From assembly GCA_047605765.1 (NCBI GenBank), contig JASGFB010000074.1, positions 1 to 24,587 of the forward strand: DNA of 24,587 bases. Reading direction: 5' to 3'. Position numbers and translations under genes: made by a program. The stretch is from JBGVSA01 sp047605765 (lineage in GTDB: Bacteria; Pseudomonadota; Gammaproteobacteria; Burkholderiales; Rhodocyclaceae). This document shows, in pieces, positions 1 through 7,736 of this stretch. How positions within the stretch are numbered: position 1 is the first letter of the stretch; each line of letters opens with the position of its first letter. Under the pieces are notes generated by a model. That model saw nothing but the letters and a program-made list of their open reading frames with translations, did no database searches and had not been told where the DNA came from.

Positions 1-1
1 C

Positions 2-184
2 GCCGAGCCCTCTTTCGAAGGTCGTTTCCTCGATCTGCGTGGTGACATCTACTTTGCGCAAGGCGCCATCGAAGAAGCCCGCAAGGCTTACAAGAGCGCC
101 ATTGACGCCATGAGCAAGGGCACCGACGTGGCACCGCTCAAGCAACTCGTTCAGAACAAGCTCGACGCGCTGGGAGGTGCATGA
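2..184 (+). CDS. yfgM: C-terminal end of YfgM-like TPR protein (SecYEG ancillary subunit), partial
   Basis: Reading frame 2 is open from the window edge to the TGA at 182-184 and encodes 60 residues; the 5' part lies outside the window. The visible piece contains a TPR-like helix pair (GDIYFAQG...EEARKAYKSAI, roughly residues 14-35 of the fragment) and ends NKLDALGGA. Immediately downstream is bamB, and yfgM-bamB-der is the standard order in beta- and gammaproteobacteria. That order, more than the short fragment, supports the call. YfgM is an inner-membrane protein with a periplasmic TPR domain that associates with the SecYEG translocon and periplasmic chaperones. The stop codon overlaps the bamB start (ATGATG at 181-186), suggesting translational coupling. 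Confidence 0.8.
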   Translation, partial: AEPSFEGRFLDLRGDIYFAQGAIEEARKAYKSAIDAMSKGTDVAPLKQLVQNKLDALGGA

Positions 185-1323
185 TGCGCCGCGCTGTGCG
201 TAATGTGGCGCTGGCCGCCGCGCTGTCGCCGCTCCTCGCGGGGTGCTTCCTGTGGTCGTCCGACAAGGGGCCCAAGCCCACGCCGCTGACGGCCATCCAG
301 GCACGTACCGAGGTTCGCGTCGTGTGGCGCAGCAGCGTCGGCAATGTCAGCGAAACCTTGCTGCGGCCTGCCGTGGCCGGTACCTCGGTGTTCGCCGCCG
401 CCCAGAATGGCGACGTGGTGCGCATCGATAACGGCCGTGAAAGCTGGCAAGTGCGGGCGCCGGCCAAGCTGGTGTCGGGTGTCGGTACCGACGGCAAGGT
501 GATCATCGCCGGCAGCGCCACGGGCGAACTGCTGGCTTTTGATGCCGACAAGGGTGCGGTGCTGTGGCGCACGCCCCTGGCGGGGGAACTGACCTCTTCG
601 CCCCTGGTCGCCGACGGACTGGCCATCGTGCGGGTGGGCGACAACCAATTGCTGGCCTTCGATCTCAAGGATGGCAAGCGTCGCTGGGTGTACCAGCGCG
701 CCCAGGCGCCGCTGTCGCTGCGCACCTATACGGGCTCGCTGCGGGTCGATGACACCATTCTCACCGGCTTCCCCGGTGGCAAGCTGGTGGCCCTGACGAC
801 GGCATCGGGCTATCCGCGCTGGGAAGCCTCCGTCACGCTGCCCAAGGGCTCCAATGAACTCGAACGGATGGCCGACGTGATCGGTTATCCGGTGCAGGCC
901 GGCTCGTCGGTCTGCGTTGCCTCGTTCCAGGGCCGTGTCGGCTGTGTCGATGGCAAGTCCGGCGTGGTGCAATGGACGCGCGACATTCCGTCCGCTTCCG
1001 GCGTCAGCGCCGATGACAAATTCGTTTATGTGTCGGATGAGGCGGGTGCAGTGTATGCGCTCGATCTGCGCACCGGGGCCTCGTCCTGGAAGCAGGACAA
1101 ACTGCTCTACCGCGGTGTGGGGCAGCCGCTGGCCGTGGGTAACCAGTACGTCGTCGTAGCCGACGAACAAGGCTGGGTCCATGTGCTCGACCGCACCGAC
1201 GGCCAGTTTGTCGGCCGTCTGCAGGTGGACAGTGATGGTATCTCGGCCCCTCTCGTCACATACGCCGACAGCGTGATCGCACAATCGCGCGACGGTGATA
1301 TTTATATGCTTTCCGTGCGCTGA
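181..1323 (+). CDS. bamB: Outer membrane assembly lipoprotein BamB
   Basis: BamB is a lipoprotein of the BAM complex that helps BamA insert beta-barrel proteins into the outer membrane. The 380-residue product begins with a lipoprotein signal peptide: basic start MMRRAVR, hydrophobic stretch, then lipobox LAGC with the acylated Cys at residue 22. The rest is an eight-bladed PQQ-type beta-propeller with repeated motifs such as GELLAFDADKGAVLWR, QLLAFDLKDGKRRW, GVVQWTRD, AVYALDLRTGASSW and WVHVLDRTDG. The length is normal for the family. The start is ambiguous by one codon: ATG at 181 is only 2 nt after the GGAGGT at 173-178, while ATG at 184 has better spacing (5 nt). Both overlap the yfgM stop, so the genes are probably translationally coupled. 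The next gene, der, starts 16 nt after the stop. Confidence 0.96.
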   Translation: MMRRAVRNVALAAALSPLLAGCFLWSSDKGPKPTPLTAIQARTEVRVVWRSSVGNVSETLLRPAVAGTSVFAAAQNGDVVRIDNGRESWQVRAPAKLVSGVGTDGKVIIAGSATGELLAFDADKGAVLWRTPLAGELTSSPLVADGLAIVRVGDNQLLAFDLKDGKRRWVYQRAQAPLSLRTYTGSLRVDDTILTGFPGGKLVALTTASGYPRWEASVTLPKGSNELERMADVIGYPVQAGSSVCVASFQGRVGCVDGKSGVVQWTRDIPSASGVSADDKFVYVSDEAGAVYALDLRTGASSWKQDKLLYRGVGQPLAVGNQYVVVADEQGWVHVLDRTDGQFVGRLQVDSDGISAPLVTYADSVIAQSRDGDIYMLSVR

Positions 1324-1339
1324 ATCCAGGTATTTATTT

Positions 1340-2665
1340 GTGAGACCCACGCTCGTTCTCGTCGGCCGTCCCAACGTAGGCAAGTCGACCCTTTTCAACC
1401 GGCTCACACGTACGCGTGATGCGCTGGTGGCCGATATGCCGGGGCTGACCCGCGACCGTCACTATGGTGTCGGGCGCGTGGGTGACAGACCATACCTGCT
1501 GGTGGATACCGGTGGTTTCGAGCCGACCGCCAAGGAAGGCATCGTGGCGGAAATGGCCCGTCAGGCCGAAGCCGCCATCGCCGAAGGCGACGCCCTGCTG
1601 TTCATCGTGGACGGCCGTGCCGGCCTGACCCCGCACGACAAACAGATCGCCGATCGTCTGCGGCGCAGTGGCCGGCCGCTCTATCTGGTGGTCAACAAGG
1701 CCGAAGGCATGAACCGCCCGCTGGTGGCGGCTGAATTTCATGAGCTTGGTTTTGGCGAGCCGCTGGTGATTTCGGCGGCCCATGGCGAAGGCGTCAAGCC
1801 GCTGATGGACCTGGTACTGGGCGGCTTCCCGCAGGAACAGGAAGAAGCCGACGCTTCGCACGGCCCGCGCGTGGCCATCGTGGGGCGTCCCAACGTGGGC
1901 AAGTCTACGCTCATCAATGCGCTGCTCGGTGAAGACCGGTTGATCGCCTTCGATATGCCGGGAACGACGCGTGACGCCATTGCCGTGCCGTTCGAACGGG
2001 CTGGGCGCCAGTACACGCTGATCGACACGGCCGGTTTGCGCCGCAAGGGCAAGGTATTCGAGGCCATCGAGAAATTCTCGGTCATCAAGACGCTGCAAGC
2101 TGTCGAAGAGGCCAATGTCGTCGTGCTGGTTCTCGACGCCAGCCAGGATATTTCCGATCAGGATGCCCATATCGGCGGATTCGTGCTGGAAACCGGTCGC
2201 GCTCTCGTGGTGGCCGTCAATAAATGGGACGACGTCGACGACTATCGCCGCGAGCGCATCAAGGCCGATATCGCACGCAAATTGCAATTCCTGTCATTTG
2301 CCCGTTTTCACTATATTTCGGCGCTCAAAATCACCGGTATCGGCCCGCTCCTCAAGTCGGTTGATGGCGCCTATGCGGCAGCCATGGCCAAGTTGTCGAC
2401 GCCGCGTTTGACGCGGGTCTTGCAATTGGCAGTTGCCAAGCAAGTTCCACCCCGCCATGGCATATTCCGGCCGAAGTTGCGTTATGCTCACCAAGGCGGT
2501 CAGAATCCCCCTGTCGTTGTGATTCACGGCAATGCCCTGGAACATGTCCCGACCTCGTACCAGCGCTATCTGGAACATTCGTTCGTCGAGGCGTTCAAAT
2601 TGCAGGGCACGCCGCTGCGGATTCAATTCAAGAGCACCAAGAATCCGTTTGCGAGCGATGATTGA
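1340..2665 (+). CDS. der: Ribosome biogenesis GTPase Der (EngA)
   Basis: Der is an essential GTPase with two G domains in tandem that acts in 50S subunit maturation. Starting at GTG 1340, the protein is 441 residues. The first G1 loop GRPNVGKST is at residues 9-17 with DTGGFEP as G3 and NKAE as G4. The second GRPNVGKST is at residues 182-190 with DTAGLRRKG and NKWD. A C-terminal KH-like domain ends KSTKNPFASDD, as is typical of the family. I chose GTG 1340 because it places the first P-loop at the usual distance from the N-terminus. The longer frame from GTG 1295 would add 15 residues encoded inside bamB that do not look like Der. A weak AGG (1328-1330) is the only visible ribosome binding site. 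Confidence 0.96.
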   Translation: MRPTLVLVGRPNVGKSTLFNRLTRTRDALVADMPGLTRDRHYGVGRVGDRPYLLVDTGGFEPTAKEGIVAEMARQAEAAIAEGDALLFIVDGRAGLTPHDKQIADRLRRSGRPLYLVVNKAEGMNRPLVAAEFHELGFGEPLVISAAHGEGVKPLMDLVLGGFPQEQEEADASHGPRVAIVGRPNVGKSTLINALLGEDRLIAFDMPGTTRDAIAVPFERAGRQYTLIDTAGLRRKGKVFEAIEKFSVIKTLQAVEEANVVVLVLDASQDISDQDAHIGGFVLETGRALVVAVNKWDDVDDYRRERIKADIARKLQFLSFARFHYISALKITGIGPLLKSVDGAYAAAMAKLSTPRLTRVLQLAVAKQVPPRHGIFRPKLRYAHQGGQNPPVVVIHGNALEHVPTSYQRYLEHSFVEAFKLQGTPLRIQFKSTKNPFASDD

Positions 2666-2784
2666 GCCCTTGGCCGCCGGCAATTCCGGGGAAAATCAAC
2701 AATTGGGCGCGGGGCTATAAGTAAACTGGCAGTATTTGCCCCTAGCGCGATAACATACATTCATAACAATACCGAGGGCCACCC
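2666..2784 (+). promoter_or_regulatory. hfq leader, AT-rich, probable own promoter
   Basis: This 119-nt gap separates der from hfq, much longer than the other gaps in this run. It turns abruptly AT-rich from about 2715. The hexamer TAACAT (2751-2756) is a possible -10 but has no convincing -35. GAGGG at 2774-2778 lies 6 nt before the hfq ATG and is a reasonable ribosome binding site. The A/C-rich stretch ATAACAATACC (2763-2773) is the sort of single-stranded sequence the distal face of Hfq prefers, which would fit autoregulation, but that is inference. Confidence 0.35.
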
Positions 2785-3033
2785 ATGAGCAATAAAGGCC
2801 AACTGCTGCAAGATCCGTTTTTGAACATCCTGCGCCGGGAACATGTTCCGGTGTCGATCTACCTCGTCAACGGCATCAAGCTCCAAGGGCACATTGAGTC
2901 GTTCGACCAGTACGTCGTGCTGCTCAAGAACACCGTTACCCAGATGGTGTACAAGCACGCCATTTCGACCGTCGTGCCGGCTCGCGCCGTGTCCATCCCG
3001 CACGAAAACGCTGGCGACGCAGCGAAAGAGTAA
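2785..3033 (+). CDS. hfq: RNA chaperone Hfq
   Basis: Hfq forms a hexameric Sm-like ring that pairs small RNAs with mRNAs and influences RNA stability. The 82-residue protein begins MSNKGQLLQDPFLNILRRE. It shows the Sm1 motif (VSIYLVNGIKLQGHIESFDQ, about residues 22-41) and the Sm2 signature YKHAIST (about residues 55-61). Proximal-face residues (Q8, D9, F39-type) and the conserved KHAIS are intact. The C-terminal tail after about residue 70 is short and acidic, as usual in betaproteobacteria and unlike the long E. coli tail. The ATG at 2785 has a GAGGG ribosome binding site 6 nt upstream. The position ahead of hflX-hflK-hflC matches the classic hfq locus. Confidence 0.98.
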   Translation: MSNKGQLLQDPFLNILRREHVPVSIYLVNGIKLQGHIESFDQYVVLLKNTVTQMVYKHAISTVVPARAVSIPHENAGDAAKE

Positions 3034-3052
3034 CCTTCTGTTGTCCTGCGCC

Positions 3053-3076
3053 AAGTGGGCCGCGCGCCCACTTTCC
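3053..3076 (+). terminator. Hairpin between hfq and hflX, possible attenuator
   Basis: AAGTGGGC (3053-3060) and GCCCACTT (3066-3073) form a perfect 8-bp stem around the loop CGCGC. It is followed by only three Ts and then Cs, so it would be a weak intrinsic terminator or a 3'-end stabiliser for hfq mRNA rather than a full stop. It may set a lower level of hflX than hfq. Confidence 0.5.
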
Positions 3077-3089
3077 CCCGTTTCGACCC

Positions 3090-4229
3090 ATGTTTGAGCG
3101 CCCTGCTGCAGGCAATCGCGCAGTACTCGTTCAACTGGATTTTGGGGACGGGGGGATCGCAGAGCGCTTGGCCGAGCTCGAACTGCTGGCAGGGTCGGCG
3201 GGCGCCGAAACCCTGGCGGTCGTGCAGGCCAAACGGCAGCGCCCCGATCCGGCCTTGTTCGTCGGCAAGGGCAAGGCCGACGAGATCGCCACGCTGGTGG
3301 CGAGCCTCGAGGCCGACCTGGTCATCTTCAATCACGAACTGAGTCCCGCCCAGCAGCGCAATCTTGAACGCGCAATGCAGCGCCGGGTGGTCGACCGCAA
3401 TTCGCTGATCCTCGATATTTTCGCGCTACGTGCCAAGAGCCACGAAGGCAAGCTGCAGGTTGAACTGGCTCAGCTTGAGCACATGGCTACGCGCCTGGTG
3501 CGCGGCTGGACCCACCTGGAGCGGCAGAAGGGCGGTATCGGTCTGCGCGGGCCGGGTGAGACGCAGCTCGAAACCGACCGCCGTCTGCTCGGTGCGCGCG
3601 TCAAGCTGCTCAAGGAGCGCCTGTCCAAGCTCGAGCGCCAACGTGGCGTTCGACGCCGTCAACGGGAACGCACCGCCGTGCCGACGGTCTCACTGGTCGG
3701 TTATACCAATGCCGGTAAGTCGACGCTCTTCAATGCGCTGACCAAAGCGGGCACGTATGCCGCCGACCAGTTGTTCGCGACCCTGGATACCACCTCGCGC
3801 CGCGTCTATCTACGAGAGGCCAATGCCAACATCGTATTATCGGACACCGTGGGGTTCATTCGTGATCTGCCTCACTCGGTCGTAGCGGCATTTCATGCGA
3901 CGCTAGAGGAAACGGCCCGGGCCGACCTGTTGCTCCACGTCGTCGATGCTTCATCGGCCGACCGCGAAACGCAGATCGACGTGGTCAATGAGGTGCTGAA
4001 GGAAATTGGCGCCGGCGATGTTCCGCAGATCGTGGTCTGGAACAAGATTGATGCGACGCATGGGCAGCCGGGCGTCGAGCATGACGCCTATGGTAATATC
4101 GGCCGCGTTTTGGTCAGCGCCCGGACTGGGGCGGGGCTCGACCTCCTGCGCTCAGCCTTGGCGACGCATCTGTTCATTCCGCCCGATCTTCCTCCTAAAG
4201 ACGATCAAACAGGCTTGATATCAACGTGA
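3090..4229 (+). CDS. hflX: Ribosome-associated GTPase HflX
   Basis: HflX is a GTPase that binds and splits stalled 70S ribosomes under stress such as heat. The 379-residue protein has an N-terminal HflX domain (about residues 10-190). This includes VGKGKADEI near residue 58, the highly conserved Gly-rich segment KGGIGLRGPGETQLE (147-161), and a basic helical linker LLKERLSKLERQRGVRRRQR. The G domain follows with G1 GYTNAGKST (204-212), a TLDTTSR switch region, G3 DTVGFIRDLP and G4 NKID. No convincing Shine-Dalgarno is visible before the ATG at 3090, so the exact start is less certain than the gene. The stop TGA (4227-4229) lies 14 nt before the hflK start. Confidence 0.96.
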   Translation: MFERPAAGNRAVLVQLDFGDGGIAERLAELELLAGSAGAETLAVVQAKRQRPDPALFVGKGKADEIATLVASLEADLVIFNHELSPAQQRNLERAMQRRVVDRNSLILDIFALRAKSHEGKLQVELAQLEHMATRLVRGWTHLERQKGGIGLRGPGETQLETDRRLLGARVKLLKERLSKLERQRGVRRRQRERTAVPTVSLVGYTNAGKSTLFNALTKAGTYAADQLFATLDTTSRRVYLREANANIVLSDTVGFIRDLPHSVVAAFHATLEETARADLLLHVVDASSADRETQIDVVNEVLKEIGAGDVPQIVVWNKIDATHGQPGVEHDAYGNIGRVLVSARTGAGLDLLRSALATHLFIPPDLPPKDDQTGLIST

Positions 4230-4243
4230 TCACTGGACTTCTC

Positions 4244-5473
4244 ATGTCACTGAACGATCCACGCTGGGGCAACAAGAACCAGGGGGATGACCGTCGCGGT
4301 GGCGACCAGAACCCGCCCGACCTCGAGGAAATCTGGCGCGACCTCAACCGCCGTCTGGCCGGCGCCTTCAATCGCAAGGGGCGTGGTGGCAATGACAACG
4401 GCGGGCAGCCGCCGGAAAGCGGCAACAGCGCGCGCCAATTCGGTGGCGGCATCGGCCTCATCGTGGCGGTGCTCGTCGTCCTCTGGCTGGCTAGCGGCTT
4501 CTACACGGTCGATGCTTCCGAACGCGCCATCGTCCTGCGTTTCGGCAAATTCAAGGAAGTCGCCGGCGAAGGCCTGAACTGGCGCCTGCCGTATCCGCTG
4601 GAAACCCACGAACTGGTCAACGTCAGCCAGGTGCGCACGGTCGAAGTCGGCTATCGCGGCTCCGAGCGCGCCAAGGATCTGCGCGAAGCGCTGATGCTCA
4701 CCGATGATGAAAACATCATCAACATCCAGTTCGCCGTCCAATACACCGTGGCCGATCCGGAAGCCTTCCTGTTCAACAACCGCAATCCCGAAGAGGCGGT
4801 CAAGCAGGCGGCCGAGACGGCCATGCGCGAAATCGTCGGCAAGAGTCTGATGGATTTCGTGCTGTACCAGGGGCGGGAAGCGGTGGCCAAGAATTCGGCT
4901 ACGCTGATCCAGGAAATCCTCAATCGCTATCAGACCGGCATCCAGATCAGCAAGGTCACGATGCAGAATGCGCAGCCACCCGAACAGGTGCAGGACGCCT
5001 TCAACGACGCCGTCAAGGCCGGTCAGGATCGCGAGCGCCTCAAGAATGAGGGCGAAGCCTACGCCAACGACGTCATTCCGAAAGCGCGTGGCGCCGCCTC
5101 CCGCTTGACCGAAGAAGCCGCCGGCTACGCCGCCCGCGTGGTATCACGCGCCCAGGGTGATGCCAGTCGGTTCGTCCAGGTCCAGACCGAATACGCCAAG
5201 GCGCCTGAAGTGACGCGCAACCGCATGTATCTCGACACCATGCAGCAGGTCTTCAGCAACACCAGCAAGATCCTGGTCGACGCCAAGGGCAGCGGCAATC
5301 TGCTGTACCTGCCGCTCGACAAGATCATCCAGAGCACCGGTCAACAGGCCGCTGCCGGCGATGCGACGCAGCATGCGCCCGCCGCCGCCACGCCTGACCC
5401 CGCGCCGGCCGCTGCTGCCGCCGGCATCGACTATCGCAGCCGCGACGCCATGCGCTCGCGCGACAGCCGCTGA
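4244..5473 (+). CDS. hflK: FtsH protease regulator HflK (SPFH/band-7 family)
   Basis: HflK pairs with HflC in a large inner-membrane cage that surrounds and modulates the AAA protease FtsH. From ATG 4244 the protein has 409 residues. It has a Gly/Asp/Arg-rich cytoplasmic N-terminus (MSLNDPRWGN...), one membrane helix at about 68-86, and then the SPFH/band-7 domain beginning FYTVDASERAIVLRFGKF. A long helical Ala/Glu-rich segment follows, with a variable Ala/Pro-rich tail ending DAMRSRDSR. I prefer ATG 4244 over the upstream GTG 4226, which lies inside the hflX stop region, because the MSLNDPRWG opening is the usual one. The ribosome binding site is weak, consistent with coupling to hflX. hflC starts 10 nt after the stop. 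Confidence 0.96.
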   Translation: MSLNDPRWGNKNQGDDRRGGDQNPPDLEEIWRDLNRRLAGAFNRKGRGGNDNGGQPPESGNSARQFGGGIGLIVAVLVVLWLASGFYTVDASERAIVLRFGKFKEVAGEGLNWRLPYPLETHELVNVSQVRTVEVGYRGSERAKDLREALMLTDDENIINIQFAVQYTVADPEAFLFNNRNPEEAVKQAAETAMREIVGKSLMDFVLYQGREAVAKNSATLIQEILNRYQTGIQISKVTMQNAQPPEQVQDAFNDAVKAGQDRERLKNEGEAYANDVIPKARGAASRLTEEAAGYAARVVSRAQGDASRFVQVQTEYAKAPEVTRNRMYLDTMQQVFSNTSKILVDAKGSGNLLYLPLDKIIQSTGQQAAAGDATQHAPAAATPDPAPAAAAAGIDYRSRDAMRSRDSR

Positions 5474-5483
5474 GGAGACCGTC

Positions 5484-6368
5484 ATGCGTGATCGTTTGCC
5501 GTTGATCGCAGGCCTGGTCCTGTTCGTTGTGGTGGTGCTGTCCATGTCGGTCTTTACCGTGGACCAGCGCCAATATGCCCTGGTATTCCAACTGGGTGAA
5601 ATCAAGCGCGTGGTGACCGAGCCCGGCATCAAGCTCAAGTGGCCGTTGATCCAGAACGTGCGCTATTTCGATCGCCGCATCCTGACCCTGGATACGGCCG
5701 AGCCCGAACTGTTCCAGACGTCCGAAAAGAAGAACGTGCTGGTCGACCTGTTCGTGAAGTGGCGTATTTCCGATCCGGGCCTGTATTACCGTGCCTTCGG
5801 TGGCGAAGAAGCCAAGGCGCGCAATCGTCTTGAACAGACGGTGACGTCAGGCCTGCGTGAAGAATTCGGCCGCCGCACCGTGCATGACGTCGTATCCGGC
5901 GAACGTGCCCAGATCATGGAAAGCATGCGCAAGCGCGCCGATGACGACACCAGCCGTTTCGGCATGCAGATCATCGATGTGCGCGTCAAGCGCGTCGATC
6001 TGCCGACTGAGGTGAGCGATTCCGTCTATCGCCGCATGGAAGCCGAACGCAAGCGCGTGGCCAACGAACTGCGTGCGACGGGCTCGGCCGAAGCCGAAAA
6101 GATCAAGGCTGATGCCGACAAGCAGCGTGAAGTCATCGTCGCTGAAGCTTACCGCGATGCCCAGAAAGTGCAGGGCGAGGGCGACGCCAAGGCCGCGGCC
6201 ATCTACGCCGAAGCGTTTGGCAGGAACCCCGAGTTCTATCGCTTCTACCGCAGCCTGGAAGCCTACAAGGCCAGCTTCCGCAACAAGAATGACGTGCTGG
6301 TCGTTGACCCGAGCGCCGATTTCTTCCGATACTTCAAGGGGAGTGGCGCCGCCCGCGACGCCAAGTAA
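5484..6368 (+). CDS. hflC: FtsH protease regulator HflC (SPFH/band-7 family)
   Basis: HflC is the partner of HflK in the FtsH-regulating membrane complex. The 294-residue product has an N-terminal membrane helix (about residues 6-24). The SPFH domain begins TVDQRQYALVFQLGEIKRV, and an extended Ala/Glu/Lys-rich coiled coil runs from about 180 to 245, including EAEKIKADADKQREVIVAEA. A conserved C-terminal region follows (FYRFYRSLEAYKASF, then VVDPSADFFRYF). The ATG at 5484 has a strong GAGGAGA ribosome binding site at 5472-5478. A longer open frame upstream (from 5361) overlaps the hflK tail and is not used. The length matches the family. Confidence 0.97.
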   Translation: MRDRLPLIAGLVLFVVVVLSMSVFTVDQRQYALVFQLGEIKRVVTEPGIKLKWPLIQNVRYFDRRILTLDTAEPELFQTSEKKNVLVDLFVKWRISDPGLYYRAFGGEEAKARNRLEQTVTSGLREEFGRRTVHDVVSGERAQIMESMRKRADDDTSRFGMQIIDVRVKRVDLPTEVSDSVYRRMEAERKRVANELRATGSAEAEKIKADADKQREVIVAEAYRDAQKVQGEGDAKAAAIYAEAFGRNPEFYRFYRSLEAYKASFRNKNDVLVVDPSADFFRYFKGSGAARDAK

Positions 6369-6373
6369 GTAAC

Positions 6374-6559
6374 ATGTTGCGGTACGTGTTGACCGCCTTC
6401 GCGCTGATGCTCGTGCTCGAAGGCATTTTCCCCTTTGTCGCGCCCGCCGCGTGGCGCGCAACCTTTCAGCGCTTGACCCGCATGGCAAACGGTCAGGTCC
6501 GATTCGTCGGCCTGACCTCGATGCTCGTCGGTGTCGTGCTGCTGTTTCTGCTCAAGTAA
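6374..6559 (+). CDS. yjeT: Small DUF2065 inner-membrane protein (YjeT type)
   Basis: A 61-residue protein with two predicted membrane helices (about 4-24 and 43-60) joined by a short basic loop containing WRATFQRLTRMANGQVRFVG. This matches the DUF2065/YjeT family, whose members sit directly downstream of hflC in many proteobacteria. Its molecular role is unknown to me. It starts 5 nt after hflC and ends 6 nt before hisZ, so it is clearly part of the same transcript. The spacing leaves little room for its own ribosome binding site, suggesting coupled translation. Confidence 0.9.
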   Translation: MLRYVLTAFALMLVLEGIFPFVAPAAWRATFQRLTRMANGQVRFVGLTSMLVGVVLLFLLK

Positions 6560-6565
6560 TTCGCC

Positions 6566-7720
6566 ATGGCTTTGCCACGTTGGGCGCTGCCCGAACACTT
6601 TGAAGACGTGCTGCCCGTCGAGGCGGCCGCGCTCGAAACCCTGCGCCGTCGGATACTCGACGAGTATCGCGTGCATGGTTACCAGTTGGTGGTGCCGCCG
6701 ATGGTCGAGCATCTGAACTCGCTCACCTCGGGCGCTGGCGGCGACATGGCCGACAGCACCTTTACGCTGGTCGATCAGTTGTCGGGGCGCGCGCTGGGTC
6801 TGCGTGCCGACATCACGCCGCAGGTCACGCGCATCGACGCCCATTTGCTCAACCGCCAGGGGGTGACCCGGCTGTGTTACTGCGGTAGCGTGGTGCAGAC
6901 CATGCCGCGCGGCATGAACGCGTCGCGCGAGCAGATCCAGAGCGGGGCGGAACTGTACGGCCACGAAGGTATCGAGGCGGACGAAGAGATCCTGCGTCTG
7001 CTCGGTCGCGTGCTGGAGCTTGCCGGTGTGCGTACCAGCCGCGTCGATCTGGGCCATATGGGCCTGTTCCGCGCGTTGTCGGCCTTTGCTGGCCTGGATC
7101 GCCAGGGTGAGGAAACCCTGTATACGATCCTGCAGGCCAAGGATGTGCCCGATCTGCAGGACTTCACCGCGCAACTGGCCGAACCGGCCCGCGCGGCGCT
7201 GCGTGCGCTGCCCAACCTGTATGGCGACGCCAACATCCTGGTGCGCGCCATGAGCGAATTACCCGATGTGCCGGGCGTGCGTGTGGCCCTCGAAGAGCTG
7301 TTGCACCTGGCGCGCCGCCTGCCGGATCTGCCGTTGTCGTTCGACCTGGCAGACCTGCGTGGCTACCACTACCACACCGGGCTGATGTTCGCGGCATATT
7401 GCGGCGTGCTGCCGGCAGCGGTGGCCCTTGGCGGGCGCTATAACAATGTTGGGCGTGCTTACGGGCGCGCGCGTGCGGCCACCGGCTTCAGCCTGGATCT
7501 GCGCGCGTTGGGTTCGCTGATCGCGAACGCCGCCCAGGGCGGGGCCATTTTGGCGCCCCTGACCAACGATCAGAAATTGGGCGAGATCATCGCGGCGCTG
7601 CGTGCGCGTGGCGAAATCGTCATGCTTGAATTGCCGGGTCATGAAAATGCCTGGCAGGAGGCCGGCTGCGACCGGCGATTGATGGTGCGTGACGGCGCTT
7701 GGCACGTCGTGCCGCTGTAA
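6566..7720 (+). CDS. hisZ: ATP phosphoribosyltransferase regulatory subunit HisZ
   Basis: HisZ is a catalytically inactive histidyl-tRNA synthetase paralogue that assembles with the short form of HisG and is required for the first step of histidine synthesis. The 384-residue protein opens WALPEHFEDVLPVEAAALE and shows class II synthetase-like motifs: GYQLVVPPMVEHLNSL, then LRADITPQVTRIDAHLL (motif-2 region), then GAELYGHEGIEADEEIL, and GGRYNNVGRAYGRARAATGFSLDL near the C-terminus. It lacks the anticodon-binding domain of true HisS. Its presence implies a short hisG elsewhere in the genome. The position between hflC-yjeT and purA is typical of Burkholderiales. The stop is 16 nt before purA. 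Confidence 0.95.
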   Translation: MALPRWALPEHFEDVLPVEAAALETLRRRILDEYRVHGYQLVVPPMVEHLNSLTSGAGGDMADSTFTLVDQLSGRALGLRADITPQVTRIDAHLLNRQGVTRLCYCGSVVQTMPRGMNASREQIQSGAELYGHEGIEADEEILRLLGRVLELAGVRTSRVDLGHMGLFRALSAFAGLDRQGEETLYTILQAKDVPDLQDFTAQLAEPARAALRALPNLYGDANILVRAMSELPDVPGVRVALEELLHLARRLPDLPLSFDLADLRGYHYHTGLMFAAYCGVLPAAVALGGRYNNVGRAYGRARAATGFSLDLRALGSLIANAAQGGAILAPLTNDQKLGEIIAALRARGEIVMLELPGHENAWQEAGCDRRLMVRDGAWHVVPL

Positions 7721-7736
7721 CGGAGAGTAAGACGCA

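Noticed and set aside
2727..2739. Sigma-54-like TGGCA...TTGC upstream of hfq
   Set aside because: The GG and GC dinucleotides are 10 nt apart in register, two short of the strict 12-nt spacing sigma-54 needs.
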